Shown here: in pieces, positions 32,936 through 43,381 of the stretch | Numbering within the stretch: position 1 is the stretch's first letter | How the letters are laid out: every line of letters starts with the position of its first letter | Assembly (NCBI RefSeq): GCF_027943255.1 | Contig: NC_072893.1 | Location: 8,184,001-8,248,000, forward strand | Source of the DNA: Anastrepha obliqua | Taxonomy: Eukaryota; Arthropoda; Insecta; Diptera; Tephritidae | DNA: 64,000 nt | Reading direction: 5' to 3' | Made by a program: the position numbers and the translations under genes | Notes under the pieces: model-generated | What the model was told of the DNA's origin: nothing | The model's database searches: none | Seen by the model: the letters and a program-made list of their open reading frames with translations, nothing else

Positions 32936-33895
32936 CTAAACGAATTTTGGATACCTTTATTTGAGACTACAAAGGCTAAAGAATATCTCCATTTCCTGCA
33001 GGTTTGCTACCTTTACACTCTGTTTCCTCTAATTTCTCGTACAAGGACGTGATATTGAGAGCAAATTTTTCCTATATTTATATGTATAACTAACAATTAA
33101 AGGATTATTTCCGTAGACCAAATTTGATCGTAAATCTCTTTCGGAGTTGTACAGCAGTTATAACCGTTGAAGACCAATCCATTAAATCAAATTTATTGTA
33201 TGTGCTTTGCGGGACAACCGGTTGCAAAATGAAAATACCCTCTGCGTACTGCTCCCCTGCATTTTATTTTAAAGTTTAATTTACGCAAAAACAATGAATT
33301 TAGTTTTCCCCAAACTAATATATTCAATTCCTCGGCTTTTTGTGGTCCCCCCTAATATATAATATAATATATATTTGCAAGCACGCATTTTCATATGCAC
33401 ACATACACGTGCAGGAGAGTTTAACATGTGGCATTGTAATTGAATTTTAAGCTTTTCCATTTTCTCGTTTATCGCATTTGACGTTTAGTTGAGTTGAGTT
33501 GAGTTCTTCAACGAAAAAACTTAATTGATTCATATAAACCGATTAAGCACTTATTTGAAATTTGGTGGATTGTGAGAGAGGGCAGGGGATAGAGTAAACA
33601 TATTTTTCGATTCATGCAATTAAATTGTTTTTATATATAAAGAAGATGTTTTTTATGCCTTAATAAAGGTATTTACACATGTTTCTATACACCCGGTCAT
33701 GCGCCGACATTCACACGAAATATTTTCTTAGAGGAATACAAATTTAAAAATATATGTACAATAATATATATTTGTGCCTTTGTGTTTCATACTACATGTA
33801 ATCGCATAGTATTTACTAGTTAACACAAGAGGGAGAATTCACTCCTAGTAAAAATATTAGATGTTTTCTATTGCCTATAACTGCTTATATTTATA
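32936..33895. other. No gene recognised
   Basis: AT-rich. A (GAGTT)n run at 33488-33506 and a TAATATA-type stretch at 33350-33375 are the only visible structures. Confidence 0.45.
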
Positions 33896-34724
33896 AAGGG
33901 TTTTCCAATAAGAGGTGTTAAGATCAATGGTTTTGTTGCTTGTGTGGCACATAGCGCCGTCTTGTTGAAAATAAACGTTGTCCAGCTCAATACCATTCAA
34001 TTCCGACCATAAAAAATCGTTCATCATCTCTCGACAGCGCAATCCATTCACCGTAACTGCTGCTCCAGCCAATGAGTCCGCCAGAAAGAGGCTTTTCCAC
34101 AATAATTCTTGAATTTTCTGACGCCCCAGATCCGACAATTTTGCTTGTTGACGAAGCCACCGAGGTGGGCATGGGCCTCATCACTCAAGATGATTTTTCG
34201 ATGGAATTCCGGATCATTTTCATGCATTTTAACGACCCAATCAGCAAAGACACGAGGTTGTTGATGATCGGCCGGCTTGAGTTCTTGTGTTGACTGGGCT
34301 TTATAAGCCTTAAGATTCAAATCTTTATGCAAAATACGGTGTAATGACGTTGGTGGAATGCCTAATTCCAAAGAACGACGAGGAATGGACAAACCTGGGT
34401 TTTCTTCAACACTTTCGCGTGCACGGGTTTTATTCTTCACATCACTAACTTTTCCCAACAGCTCACATTTTTTCACCAAATTCTGTAGCGCGGGCCGACC
34501 AGGTGCTTCACGACAACTCAAAATTGTTCGAGTTTTACGAACCGTCTCTGCCAAATTTTCACCATTTTTATAGTGAATTTTAATAATTTCAACGCGTTGT
34601 TTAAGCGTGTATCGTTCCGTTGTTATTAAGGACGAAGTTTCTACTTTTACTACTACAACTTCAAAAGTGACATCTACCGAAATAGCGGGCTATTCAAAAT
34701 AACACCTGTTATTGGAACACCCTT
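33896..34724 (-). mobile_element. D,D41D mariner deletion derivative, 829 bp, complete ends
   Basis: Low end AAGGGTTTTCCAATAAGAGG and reversed high end AAGGGTGTTCCAATAACAGG form inverted repeats of about 25 bp with two mismatches. TA duplications flank both (33894-33895; 34725-34726). Confidence 0.85.
33935..34617 (-). pseudogene. D,D41D transposase lacking the third catalytic Asp region
   Basis: The reading begins TTERYTLKQRVEIIKIHYKN (initiator Met codon changed), continues AETVRKTRTILSCREAPGRP, IPRRSLELGIPPTSLHRILH (helix-turn-helix), and IILSDEAHAHLGGFVNKQNC with the first Asp; a frameshift follows, then AAVTVNGLRCREMMNDFLWS and DNVYFQQDGAMCHTSN with the second Asp. It then breaks into unrelated residues, so the third Asp and the C-terminus are deleted. 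The same lineage as the relics at 27.2 and 37.6 kb. Confidence 0.8.
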
Positions 34725-35212
34725 TATTTTAAACTTCGTTCAACTTAGCGTTCAACTTCATGGCTAACAAAGCTTTCTATAGTAATTTCGAACAGCTAAA
34801 TCTGTTATTATTATTCGGTCACTGTTGTCAAACCATCACTGTCTCAAGGCCCGGCGTGTATTTGAGCGATGTTTTATTCCATACACACATAATAGCAGAA
34901 CAAACACTGACATTTAAAATGAAAATAAAAATAAGAATAACCATTAATAATTCTCTGATATTACAGCACGCGATATCTTCTTTAACCGGGAATGCAATCT
35001 TATGGTAGCTATGCCCTCGATGTTAGCTGACGGTACCTCGTAGAATTGCAGCTCATTTAATTCATTTCATTATTAACCATTGACTCAGTTACAAAACAAG
35101 TCTACAATTCCATATCACACAGCACCCGGCAGTGATGTTCTCTTTCATGGTGATCAGTTATCCTTACATTGGCTGCAGTGAACAACATGACACGACCAAA
35201 GCACTCGTAGGA
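34725..35212. other. No gene recognised
   Basis: No recognisable homology. Confidence 0.4.
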
Positions 35213-35300
35213 GCGGTCAGCGTAGCCGAATGGGTTGGTGAGTGACTATCATTCAGAGCCGCTCAGGTTCGAAAGTCCGGGCATGAAACATAAATTTATA
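35213..35300 (+). mobile_element. tRNA-like SINE head
   Basis: A pol III type 2 promoter layout is visible: A box TAGCCGAATGGGTTGGTG at 35223-35240 and B box GGTTCGAAAGTCC at 35267-35279, spaced as in a tRNA. There is no cloverleaf with a good acceptor stem, so it is a tRNA-derived SINE head rather than a tRNA gene. The tail does not match the other SINE bodies in this window. Confidence 0.55.
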
Positions 35301-36029
35301 GAAAAAGTCTAAAATGTTAATGGCATATTTCAGAGTGTATTTCTGTCTCTTCTGGGTCTAGCAACTGAAATCAATAGTTGCTGTAATCAGGACTTCCAGG
35401 CAATTTTGGGCTTCAAAGCAATTAAAAAAAATTGTGGACTTTAATACCAATAAAAGTAGTGGTAGGCTAATCACCTACCCTGCCAGAAAGCAAAACAGAT
35501 TAACGAAACCCACGCAAGACTGAGTCTTGTCAAGGCCCTATGCTCCCGAGTGGAGTGAACAAGGAAAACAGAAATACCAATATTCAAAAAAATTTACAAT
35601 AATAAAAGTAGAAAAAAGTTTTAAAGAAAACAATTCTACAAAATTTTCGTCCCAAAGTTCGGCGCTTTTTTGGTCTGAGCTGAACCAAAACCGAACTGAA
35701 ATTTTCAGGCCGAACATAAACGAAAGCGAAGCTCGGGCGTTTAGTACACTTAAGACAATTCGGGAAGAATTTCTTAATATTAGTTTTGGGAAAAATAAAT
35801 CTAGTATTTTCTCGGTAGAAGGTTGTAGTAATCGATATCTCGTAAAGTGTCGATCAAAGAATTTGAAGCTTCTGCTCGTTATATTTTTATAGCGATAAAT
35901 CAAAAGCCAAAGAACTTGAAAGATAATTAAACTAATTATTTACTCAAAGCCGCTTCCGAGGCATTAACAGTTCTAACCCGCTTTAGGAAGTATAAATCAT
36001 TACTTCGAAAATTTTTTGGGGTGAAAATG
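35301..36029. other. No gene recognised
   Basis: 35527-35903 is open on both strands for 121 codons, which reflects composition, not a gene; no domain is recognisable. Confidence 0.4.
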
Positions 36030-36640
36030 AAGGCACTCTAAGAGTAAAAGCGCTTCAACTGTTCCATTTATAATATCGAACATAAAGCAGAGTGAGAGTA
36101 TACTTCTTCTATTTTGTAACGATTTCAAACATAGTAATGCATGCATTGCATTATAAGGAGGCATCGGATCAGCGAAGTTTAAGGATCTGAGTTCAAAACG
36201 AAGAAATATCTTTTAAATGCTCTCGAGTCTATTGATCTGGCACTGATGATACGGACTCCAAATAAAGACGGCATACGCCAGCTTAGACCGTACGAGCGAA
36301 GTAAATAGCGACTTTAAATTGTATGGATCCGTAAAATCGGAAGCAAAACGCCAAATGAAGAGAAGTGTAGAATACGATTTCGGGATGACAGAACTCAAAA
36401 TACTTAGAACCTGAAAGGTGGAGTAATTAAGAGTGTTTAGACGCGAGTTCTTTATAAAATATGAGGTAGAGATAAATTACTTTGACTTAGAAAATGAAAT
36501 AGTATGAGAACATTTCTTAGTATTTAGTTGAATTACTTGTAAATTCCGATCACGCCATGCCATGACGTTGTTGAGGTCTGATTGAAGATTATACGAATCA
36601 GGCAGGCTTAATACAGTTTTGAACATTTTTAATTGGAATG
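36030..36640 (-). pseudogene. Non-LTR reverse transcriptase relic (Jockey/CR1 group)
   Basis: Minus-strand reading: DSYNLQSDLNNVMAWRDRNL, NTKKCSHTISFSKSK, VIPKSYSTLLFIWRFASDFT, PYNLKSLFTSLVRSKLAYAV, FIWSPYHQCQINRLESIQKI, FLRFELRSLNFADPMPPYN. This is the RT region after the YADD box through the thumb (W...N.L.LN..KC..., L..LY.SLVRS.LEYA..IW.P). Two stops; both ends missing. Confidence 0.7.
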
Positions 36641-36784
36641 CAAAGAAAATAAACTTAGTTATATCATTAATAAAAATTAATTACAAAGAACAAAGGATCC
36701 TAAGGGCTCCGGAAGAGGCAATAAAAGAATTATAAGATACAACTACACAGCCACGATTGAGAAGGTACGCCTTTATCCACTTAA

Positions 36785-37306
36785 GGGGACAGATATCTGT
36801 AAAATTTGTAAAAAAATTTTTAGAACGTAAATTTAAGTACTTCTTATATTATAGATCGTCAACCGTGATGACTCTATTCTTTGCGCTCGAACACTGGGAG
36901 AAGTTGAATTTTCATGTATTCAAACTTTAGACGCGTTGTTTTCATAACTATATTTTTCGAATTGGCGTAACCGATAACTCGAACAGTTATTAACCGATAT
37001 CCCTGAAATTTGCACACATCTTTTTTATGATATTAATTTCTATGTGAATTTACAATTCGAAAATTTTTCGAAAAAATATTTTGTTCGAAGCAAAAATAAT
37101 GGGAAACAATTTTTTCCATTTTTTTTTAAATTCATATAGAAATTATAACATTAGTAAACAAAATAATTTTTAGTTTTTTGTATTCAGGTCACTGACGCCG
37201 ATGCTACAAGGAATTTCAAAAAAAAAAACAAAATATATTGACTTCTTCATTTTAAATAATTTTGTTGAAAATCAGGGAAAATATGGGCGTTTTCAGGGGA
37301 CATCCC
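36785..37306. mobile_element. TTAA-flanked 522-bp element
   Basis: Flanked by TTAA on both sides (36781-36784; 37307-37310). Left end GGGGACAGATATCTGTAAAA matches the ends of the unit at 20754-26513; the right subterminal block (TATTGACTTCTTCATTTTAA then ATCAGGGAAAATATGG) matches that unit's right arm. The middle (about 36990-37200) matches 24890-25145. No coding sense. A non-autonomous element, possibly of the piggyBac type by its target site. Confidence 0.65.
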
Positions 37307-37310
37307 TTAA

Positions 37311-37629
37311 CCAACAATTTGACGCAATTTTAAACGCTTCATAAGCATTCAAAAGTTTCACGTAAGAATATTTAGCAAATCAATGCAGCCATTTTCCAGG
37401 AGTTTGTTTTCATAGATTCATTTAAAGTGATTCTCGTTTCATTTTTTTTTCTACTTCTTAAAATTTCTCAGACATCCGCATTGAGTTTTGTTATGTGAAT
37501 GTAAACAACTATACACATTGTCATGCGGCAGCTCCATTGGCATTTCACCACTTTGTCGTCTCACAAATTTGACTTATTGTTCAATGGATTACTCCTACTG
37601 CCACTGCCACTATAGTTCCCATTCATATA
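37311..37629. other. No gene recognised
   Basis: No homology recognised. Confidence 0.4.
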
Positions 37630-38737
37630 AAGGGTGGCTGAATTTCAAGGGCCGATGCTGAATGTGAACCACATCTAAACGTCAAGTTTTTTTCTGCATT
37701 TCATTTGACATTTTTCAATTTCAGATTAACTCAATTTGAACCATGGAAAGATACACAATCGAGCAACGCGTTGAAATTATTCAGGCTTATTATGAAAACG
37801 GACGTTCAAATCAAAATGTATATCGCGCACTTCGTGATTCAGTGATGAGACACATTTTCACCTCAGTGGATTCGTCAATAAGCAAAAAAAAAAAAAAAAA
37901 AGGTGCAATTGACTCAAGAACTAAAGCCTCTTGACCATTTCAAGCGTCGTCAAGGGTCAGAATGGTGGCAGGAAATGGCAACAGTGAATGACCAATTTTC
38001 GAAGAAAATCATCTTCAGTGATGAGGCACATTTTCACCTCAGTGGATTCGTCAATAAGCAGATTTGCCGCATTTGGGCGAATGATAATCCAAGAGTGATT
38101 GCCGAAAAACCAATGCACCCACAAAGAGTGACTGTTTGGTGCGGTTTATGGGCCGGCGGCATCATTGGGCCGTATTTTTTCCAAAATGAGGCCGGTCAGA
38201 CAGTTACTGTGAATAGTGTTCGCTATCGTGAGATGATAACGAACCTTTTATGGCCCGAATTGGAAGATATGGATGTGGACGATATGTGGTTTCAACAGGA
38301 CGGGGCCACTTGCCACACAGTAACGAAACAATGGCTCTTTTGCGCGAAAAATTTGATGTCCGAATAATCTCATGTCGCGGCGATGTCAATTGGCCGCCAA
38401 GATCATGTGATTTGACACCGTTGGACTTCTTTCTTTAGGGTTATTTGAAAGAAAAGGTAGTGTACGTCGATAAGCCAGCAACAATTCAAGAGCCAAAGGA
38501 TGAGATAATCCGGCACATCAACTTCATAGAACCTCAATTATGCCTCAGCGTCATCGAAAATGTGGACCATCGGATGGAGGTGTGCCACCGAGGCCATGGC
38601 CGCTATTTGGCCGATATTTTGTTCCATACATAATTGAACCATACCAATATTATCATAATAAAGAGAAATAATAATAATTTTTTATAAAAATTGTATTTTT
38701 ATCAATCAATACCGGCCCTTGAAACTTAACCACCCTT
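37630..38737 (+). mobile_element. D,D41D mariner, complete ends, rearranged, 1,108 bp
   Basis: Left end AAGGGTGGCTGAATTTCAAG and reversed right end AAGGGTGGTTAAGTTTCAAG are inverted repeats extending into GGCCG. TA duplications flank both sides (37628-37629; 38738-38739). Confidence 0.85.
37743..38631 (+). pseudogene. D,D41D transposase with internal template-switch duplication
   Basis: Begins MERYTIEQRVEIIQAYYENG at 37743. After YRALRD the sequence jumps to a misplaced copy of the block GTGATGAG..CACATTTTCACCTCAGTGGATTC (37839-37882), then an A18-type run, then LTQELKPLDHFKRRQGSEWW; the same block appears in its proper place at 38018-38060 (FSDEAHFHLSGFVNKQICRI, first Asp). DMWFQQDGATCHT has the second Asp, followed by a 1-base frameshift, and SCDLTPLDFFL the third; 41 residues separate them. 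A stop replaces the Trp after FFL. Ends CHRGHGRYLADILFHT. Confidence 0.85.
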
Positions 38738-39845
38738 TATATACTTACAAAGAAAGTAAATAAATAAACTCAAAAATTATATAAATATGACTTTACACAA
38801 TTACACACATACATATGCAGTTACCTACAAACAATTTAAATACTTGTCTCTCGCTGTGCTCCAGCGCATACAACCCTTGGTACTCACTTTGATGAGAACG
38901 ACAGCGTTATTATGTTTATTGAAACTTATACAATTTATCTGCTTAAACTTTTGTATTTGATCAAATAAGTTTTCTGTGCTATATTCGTATGGCATTTTGC
39001 GGCATTTATTCATATTCGTCCTTGTGATATCATCAGTTCATTGCATGCAACATGCGAGTGCAAGTGTACCGACGTCAAGTGAATACTGCAGGGAAAATGA
39101 AAGTCAATAGTAGAGAGATGTACACTCTTAAGCACTATTTGGTTCTAAAAAAGTTTAGCATAATTTGCAACGATAAAGTAAAACAAAAAAAAAATACATA
39201 AAAATTACCTTCAGATCAAATATTTCAGAATTTATTATTAAGCTCAATGGTTATCCTTTATGCACCCAATCGAAACGAGGTCACATAACATACGAATAAT
39301 TTTTGTCTTAGCGCTGGGACAAGAAGGGAATGAGTTTATTAGCGGCCAGATCTCAACGATCAACTACAAAAACCAAATTAAATTTAAATAAGACCATCGT
39401 CAATTATTTATTTAGAGCGGTTGGTTTTTCTTTTTTGTTAGTAAAAAGCTGAGCCGATATATCAAAAGTGCTGCATTTGCTACAGAAACTACCACTGATG
39501 GCATAGAATTTTGCATATCAACTAAACTAAAAAATGAATTGCTTAACAATCAGGAAATTTAATTTAGAAAAATAAAAGTTGTATTTTCTAAATTCCTGGA
39601 ACAGTTGAAGTATTTGGCGTTTCCAGCCGTTCTCATAAAACTTCGCTATATAATCTACACAACACTAACACGGCATATGAATGAAAGGGCTTGCAAACAA
39701 AGAGCAAGAGCGCATCTCACTATATCGCACTAAAGAGAGGGACATGTTTGCTTCAGTGTTGCCAGAACCAATCGCAGCAACGTACTAAAGCGATGATCAA
39801 AAAGTAATAGATTGCTGTACTCCGTAATAGGAGTCTAAGCAAAGT

Positions 39846-39869
<24 letters not shown>
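38738..39869. other. No gene recognised
   Basis: AT-rich. 39849-39877 is an A-rich run that precedes the SINE. Confidence 0.45.
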
Positions 39870-39876
<7 letters not shown>

Positions 39877-40035
39877 TTTTTCTAATAGCGGTCGCCCCTC
39901 GGTGGGCAATGGCAAACCTCTGCCGTTCAGAGTCGGCTTGAAACTATAGGTCCCTCCATTTGTGGAACAACATCAAGACGCACACCACAAATAGGAAAAG
40001 GAGCTCGGCCAAACACCTAACAGAAGTCTAATTTT
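39870..40035 (+). mobile_element. SINE body (tRNA-derived family)
   Basis: CTAATAGCGGTCGCCCCTCG, GGCAATGGCAAACCTC, GCCGTTCAGAGTCGGCTTG, CCATTTGTGGAACAACATC and AGGAGCTCGGCCAAACACC are in order; the first three blocks match 19300-19400 reversed, and the third and fourth match 7552-7608 reversed. The tRNA-like head is missing and an A-rich run lies upstream. Confidence 0.7.
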
Positions 40036-40734
40036 CGTTTAATAATAAATCTGCAAGACAAAATACGGATTCCTTCTTATACATACATGTAGATATTCTT
40101 TTATATTAAATTCTTGTTCATGGTCCATTGAAAAACAACGGGACTTACATAAGCAGCGATGGATAAAGAAGGTTTCCCAATACGTCTTTTATAAAACATT
40201 TTTTTCAAAATTTGGCTGAAATTGTAATTTAAAACAGGAACAATTTTTTTCCTGTTTCCTCTTAGAATTGGAAATTGTAATAGATTTCATATGAAGTGTA
40301 ATAGCGTAATAAACTGAGAACAAATGTAATAGATCTATTACAATTGTAATAGACTGGCAACACTGGTTTGCTTTTGTAGTTCATTGTACTCATAACAAGA
40401 AAGCAATTGATTTGAAGCACAATTGATTCGAAAGATAATCGAATACGAGTACAACAATAAATTTACATATAAAGAGTACAACAACTTAAAAACATAAGCT
40501 ATGCATACACATATGTAATTAAAAGGAGCACAGTTTACTTTGTTCAAAGATCTTTTTTTATTCAGTACTTCGAACTTTCCCTCTGTCGAATGAATGTGAG
40601 CAACTGTTCCCGAAGAGAATTTGTACGCTGAGCACAAATACAGAGCGTTTTTGGGGTTTTTAAGAAATTGTAGCGCTGAGAAAGGTATAAAGAAACTTTA
40701 ACCATATTTTTTCACTGTCTAGGAAAGACTGCAA
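40036..40734. other. No gene recognised
   Basis: Repeated phrases such as TGTAATAGAT and TTACAATTGTAATAGA at 40260-40355 only; no coding sense. Confidence 0.4.
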
Positions 40735-41405
40735 AATATTGGTTGGAGTACTGACGGGAAATTGTCTCACCCCAAATCACGCAGCTAAAATGGGATTAGT
40801 TCAAGCGACGAAGTGAATGCTAGGGGTGCTTTGGAACACCTACTTTGCCATTGTGCTGATACATAGCACTGGCAATATAATTGTTACCGATTAATAATAC
40901 AATCCCATATTAAAATTGTTTTTTGTACTAATTAGACGAAAACTATATTCAAATATTTATGTACTAAACCTGAATTATCGCTTCATACTAAAAAAATTGT
41001 AATATTGTAATTAATATTTTACCAAAAAATGCAACTATGCCTGAACTGTAAACGCCGTTGAATTGACCGAAGCGTGCTTTAAAAGTCCAGTTGCTTACGG
41101 AAATTCAGACGCGTACGAGGCGCGACAATATATTATATAAAAACCTCACTTCTATTTTCACGCAATTTAAACAATTTGTTAAGCTTTAATTAATTTCATA
41201 AACTTTAAATTCAAATACTTATAAAATATTTTATTAACAAGAAATAAAATAAAGTGAACTTAAAGTGTTGTTTGTTATAATTTCAGAAGCCTCGTATTTT
41301 GAGCCATTGTTGCTTTTGCCTGCAACAATAATGGACCGGGGGGTCTAAGTGAGATCTTATTATAAATCAGCCAGCACAACCTAATCTAACAGAGATTGAA
41401 GCCTG
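40735..41405 (+). pseudogene. Non-LTR C-terminal tail, split by a solo LTR
   Basis: VGVLTGNCLTPNHAAKMGLV and, frameshifted, GALEHLLCHCAD are the C-terminal knuckle region of a non-LTR (R1/LOA-like) protein. The 3' UTR appears to resume after the LTR as GGACCGGGGGGTCTAAGTGA..CAACCTAATCTAAC (41333-41395), similar in style to the AACCTAACC ends of other copies. The solo LTR with its target duplication lies between. Confidence 0.5.
40882..41327 (+). mobile_element. Solo LTR, 446 bp, family copy 1
   Basis: Starts TGTTACCG and ends CTGCAACA, flanked by the exact 5-bp duplication ATAAT (40877-40881; 41328-41332). It contains TATATAAAAACCTCA near 41130-41150 as a TATA box candidate and AATAAAATAAAGTGAAC near 41245 as a poly(A) signal. 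It aligns end to end with 61615-62038. No coding region on either side, so a product of LTR-LTR recombination. Family (BEL/Pao, copia or gypsy) is not resolved; a 5-bp duplication and TGTTAC start fit BEL/Pao among others. Confidence 0.85.
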
Positions 41406-42329
41406 AAGTATGTCCTTTAACTGGACTATAGTCGAGTTGGAGCACATCTGACTTTACCGAAAACACTTCAGACAGCGTTACGTCCGTTTGGATTGTAATT
41501 TTTTTATTTTTGGTATTTTTTACTTAAAGTTTTCGAACCTATTTTCGAAGAATTTTTTTCCTCACTATTTTGAACTTCTTTCAATCATATTGAGCTAATC
41601 AAAAATAATAATAATAACTAATTTAATATATTTAATATGTGGTATATATGTAGATTAGGGCGGTCGATTTAGAAATTGCTCATTGCTCTGTGAAAATCGT
41701 ATTCAAAATAAGAAACTTTGCCGAAGGAACCATACCTCTAAAACGAATCAAACTGTGTGAAAAGAAAAATGAGAGAGCTTGGCAGCAGTTTAGTTTTGGT
41801 CATTCAAAATCGATTATTCTTTGGAAAATTTCAATGCATTTTAAGGTAGTTTATTCTGATTAGCAGCTGATTTTATTCACGAATGTATTCTTTGATTAAA
41901 AATACAATACTTTTTTAATGTTTGAGCTTTCAAATACTGTTGGATTCTTGTGTTGTATTTCCCTTCGGTTGACTTTTATTTTTGTGAAAAGCGTCCTATG
42001 CTCGATTATTTACAAAAATATTTCGCTCCATACTTTTTGATGAAAATAGTATTTTCTGCAACTGCTAATTATATTTGTAGTGTAGTAGGCGGTGTTAATT
42101 TTTATATATTTTTGAAGTGAAACTTCTTAGGCGTCGATGAACGAGCGAGAATGGAGAGTAAAAAATCAAGGCCATGCAACGTTTTGGGCATTTTCTTTCC
42201 GCGAGAGAGAAAAAAGATATAAGGTAGAGAAAAAGGAGAGAGAGAGCTATACCTTATATATGTCTTAAATACACTTTAGGCTATTTTTCCTGCGTTTTTC
42301 CATGTGGTTGCGATTTCTAGTAAGAAATA
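41406..42329. other. No gene recognised
   Basis: AT-rich with a GA-rich patch (42200-42245). No homology recognised. Confidence 0.4.
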
Positions 42330-42490
42330 ACACTGCCTACTTTTTGGCGCTTGTTTGTTGGTGCAAACTTGTAGGAAATATATTTTTGGTGCCTACTTTT
42401 TGGCGTTATATTTCCTTGGTGCCTACTGTTTAGAGCGTTTTATGGTCGCAAATTTTTTGGTGTTTTTTGGTGCCTACTTTTTGGCGCTTA
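42330..42490 (+). repeat. Degenerate minisatellite, ~20-bp motif
   Basis: The motif GGTGCCTACTTTTTGGCGC occurs, with changes, at 42332, 42388, 42416 and 42468, separated by variable spacers. It creates a 101-codon open frame that I do not regard as a gene. Confidence 0.7.
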
Positions 42491-42714
42491 TTTCCGTTCC
42501 CTGGCTAGTGCTTGTGCGTACGATAAACTGCTATCCATTTGGGTGTCGGATTTATTGGCATTGCCTTGCGGTATTGCCTATGCTCGGAGTAGTGCGCGTT
42601 ATTGCCACGTTTTGTGTCCGGCATTTACCTACACCGGTCTACCCTTCTCCGTTTTTGTAAATTTTGCCGATTTGTATTCTCTGCAAATGTTGTGAGTTTA
42701 TTTAGATACATATT

Positions 42715-42765
42715 CTTTCTCTCTCTCTCTCTCTCTTTCTCATTCTCTCTCGGGTCTCTCCCACT
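42715..42765 (+). repeat. (CT)n microsatellite
   Basis: TTCTTTCTCTCTCTCTCTCT and further CT-rich sequence. Simple repeat. Confidence 0.9.
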
Positions 42766-43377
42766 TTCTTTGTCTGCCTTGAAAGTTTCACTTCTGTTAT
42801 GTGTACTATGCTATACGCACTTCTTGTTTTTGTTTTGTTTACTTACTACTTTTAACCCTCTCCGCCCAGCCTTTTAGAATCCAAATTAAAAAATATACAA
42901 AAAACTGTTAAGTTTTTTAAATTTTTATGCAGGTAAAAACTATTCAGCTTAATTACAGCTATTCAACTCTGTTACAGCTTAAATGGTTGGGAGATAAAAT
43001 GAAGGGTAGCTAATCCACATGTATTTTTTTTGTTTTTGCTTTTTTACCAACTCGTCTTGAATTATGAAAATCGGCATTTTTATTAAAGCTTTAAGAGAAA
43101 TATTGACTTGAAACAAATACTATAAGTACCTATTTTGACTTCTGCAGAAAAACAGCAATTCACTCAGTAATTTGTCTTGAATTTTTTATGATTTATGACA
43201 CTCTACTGACTTGCAACTTTTCAATTTTCTTGGGTAATTAATTAATCAATCATTCATTACATTCGTGGAGGTATGCTTGTGTACGATGGCAAACGGTATG
43301 AGATAAAAAGCATAGATTAAATAATTTATTGTAAGCATTAATGGGCTGGTGCATGCTATGGTACTCGTATTAGAGGA
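42766..43377. other. No gene recognised
   Basis: No homology recognised between the microsatellite and the piggyBac element. Confidence 0.4.
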
Positions 43378-43381
43378 TTAA

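Noticed and set aside
35213..35300. Functional tRNA gene
   Set aside because: A and B boxes are present but the ends do not pair as an acceptor stem and no clear anticodon arm is seen; a SINE head fits better.
35527..35903. 121-codon open frames on both strands
   Set aside because: Overlapping mirror frames without domain similarity; likely chance.
42355..42877. Overlapping open frames of 101 and 91 codons
   Set aside because: They run through a minisatellite and a CT microsatellite.
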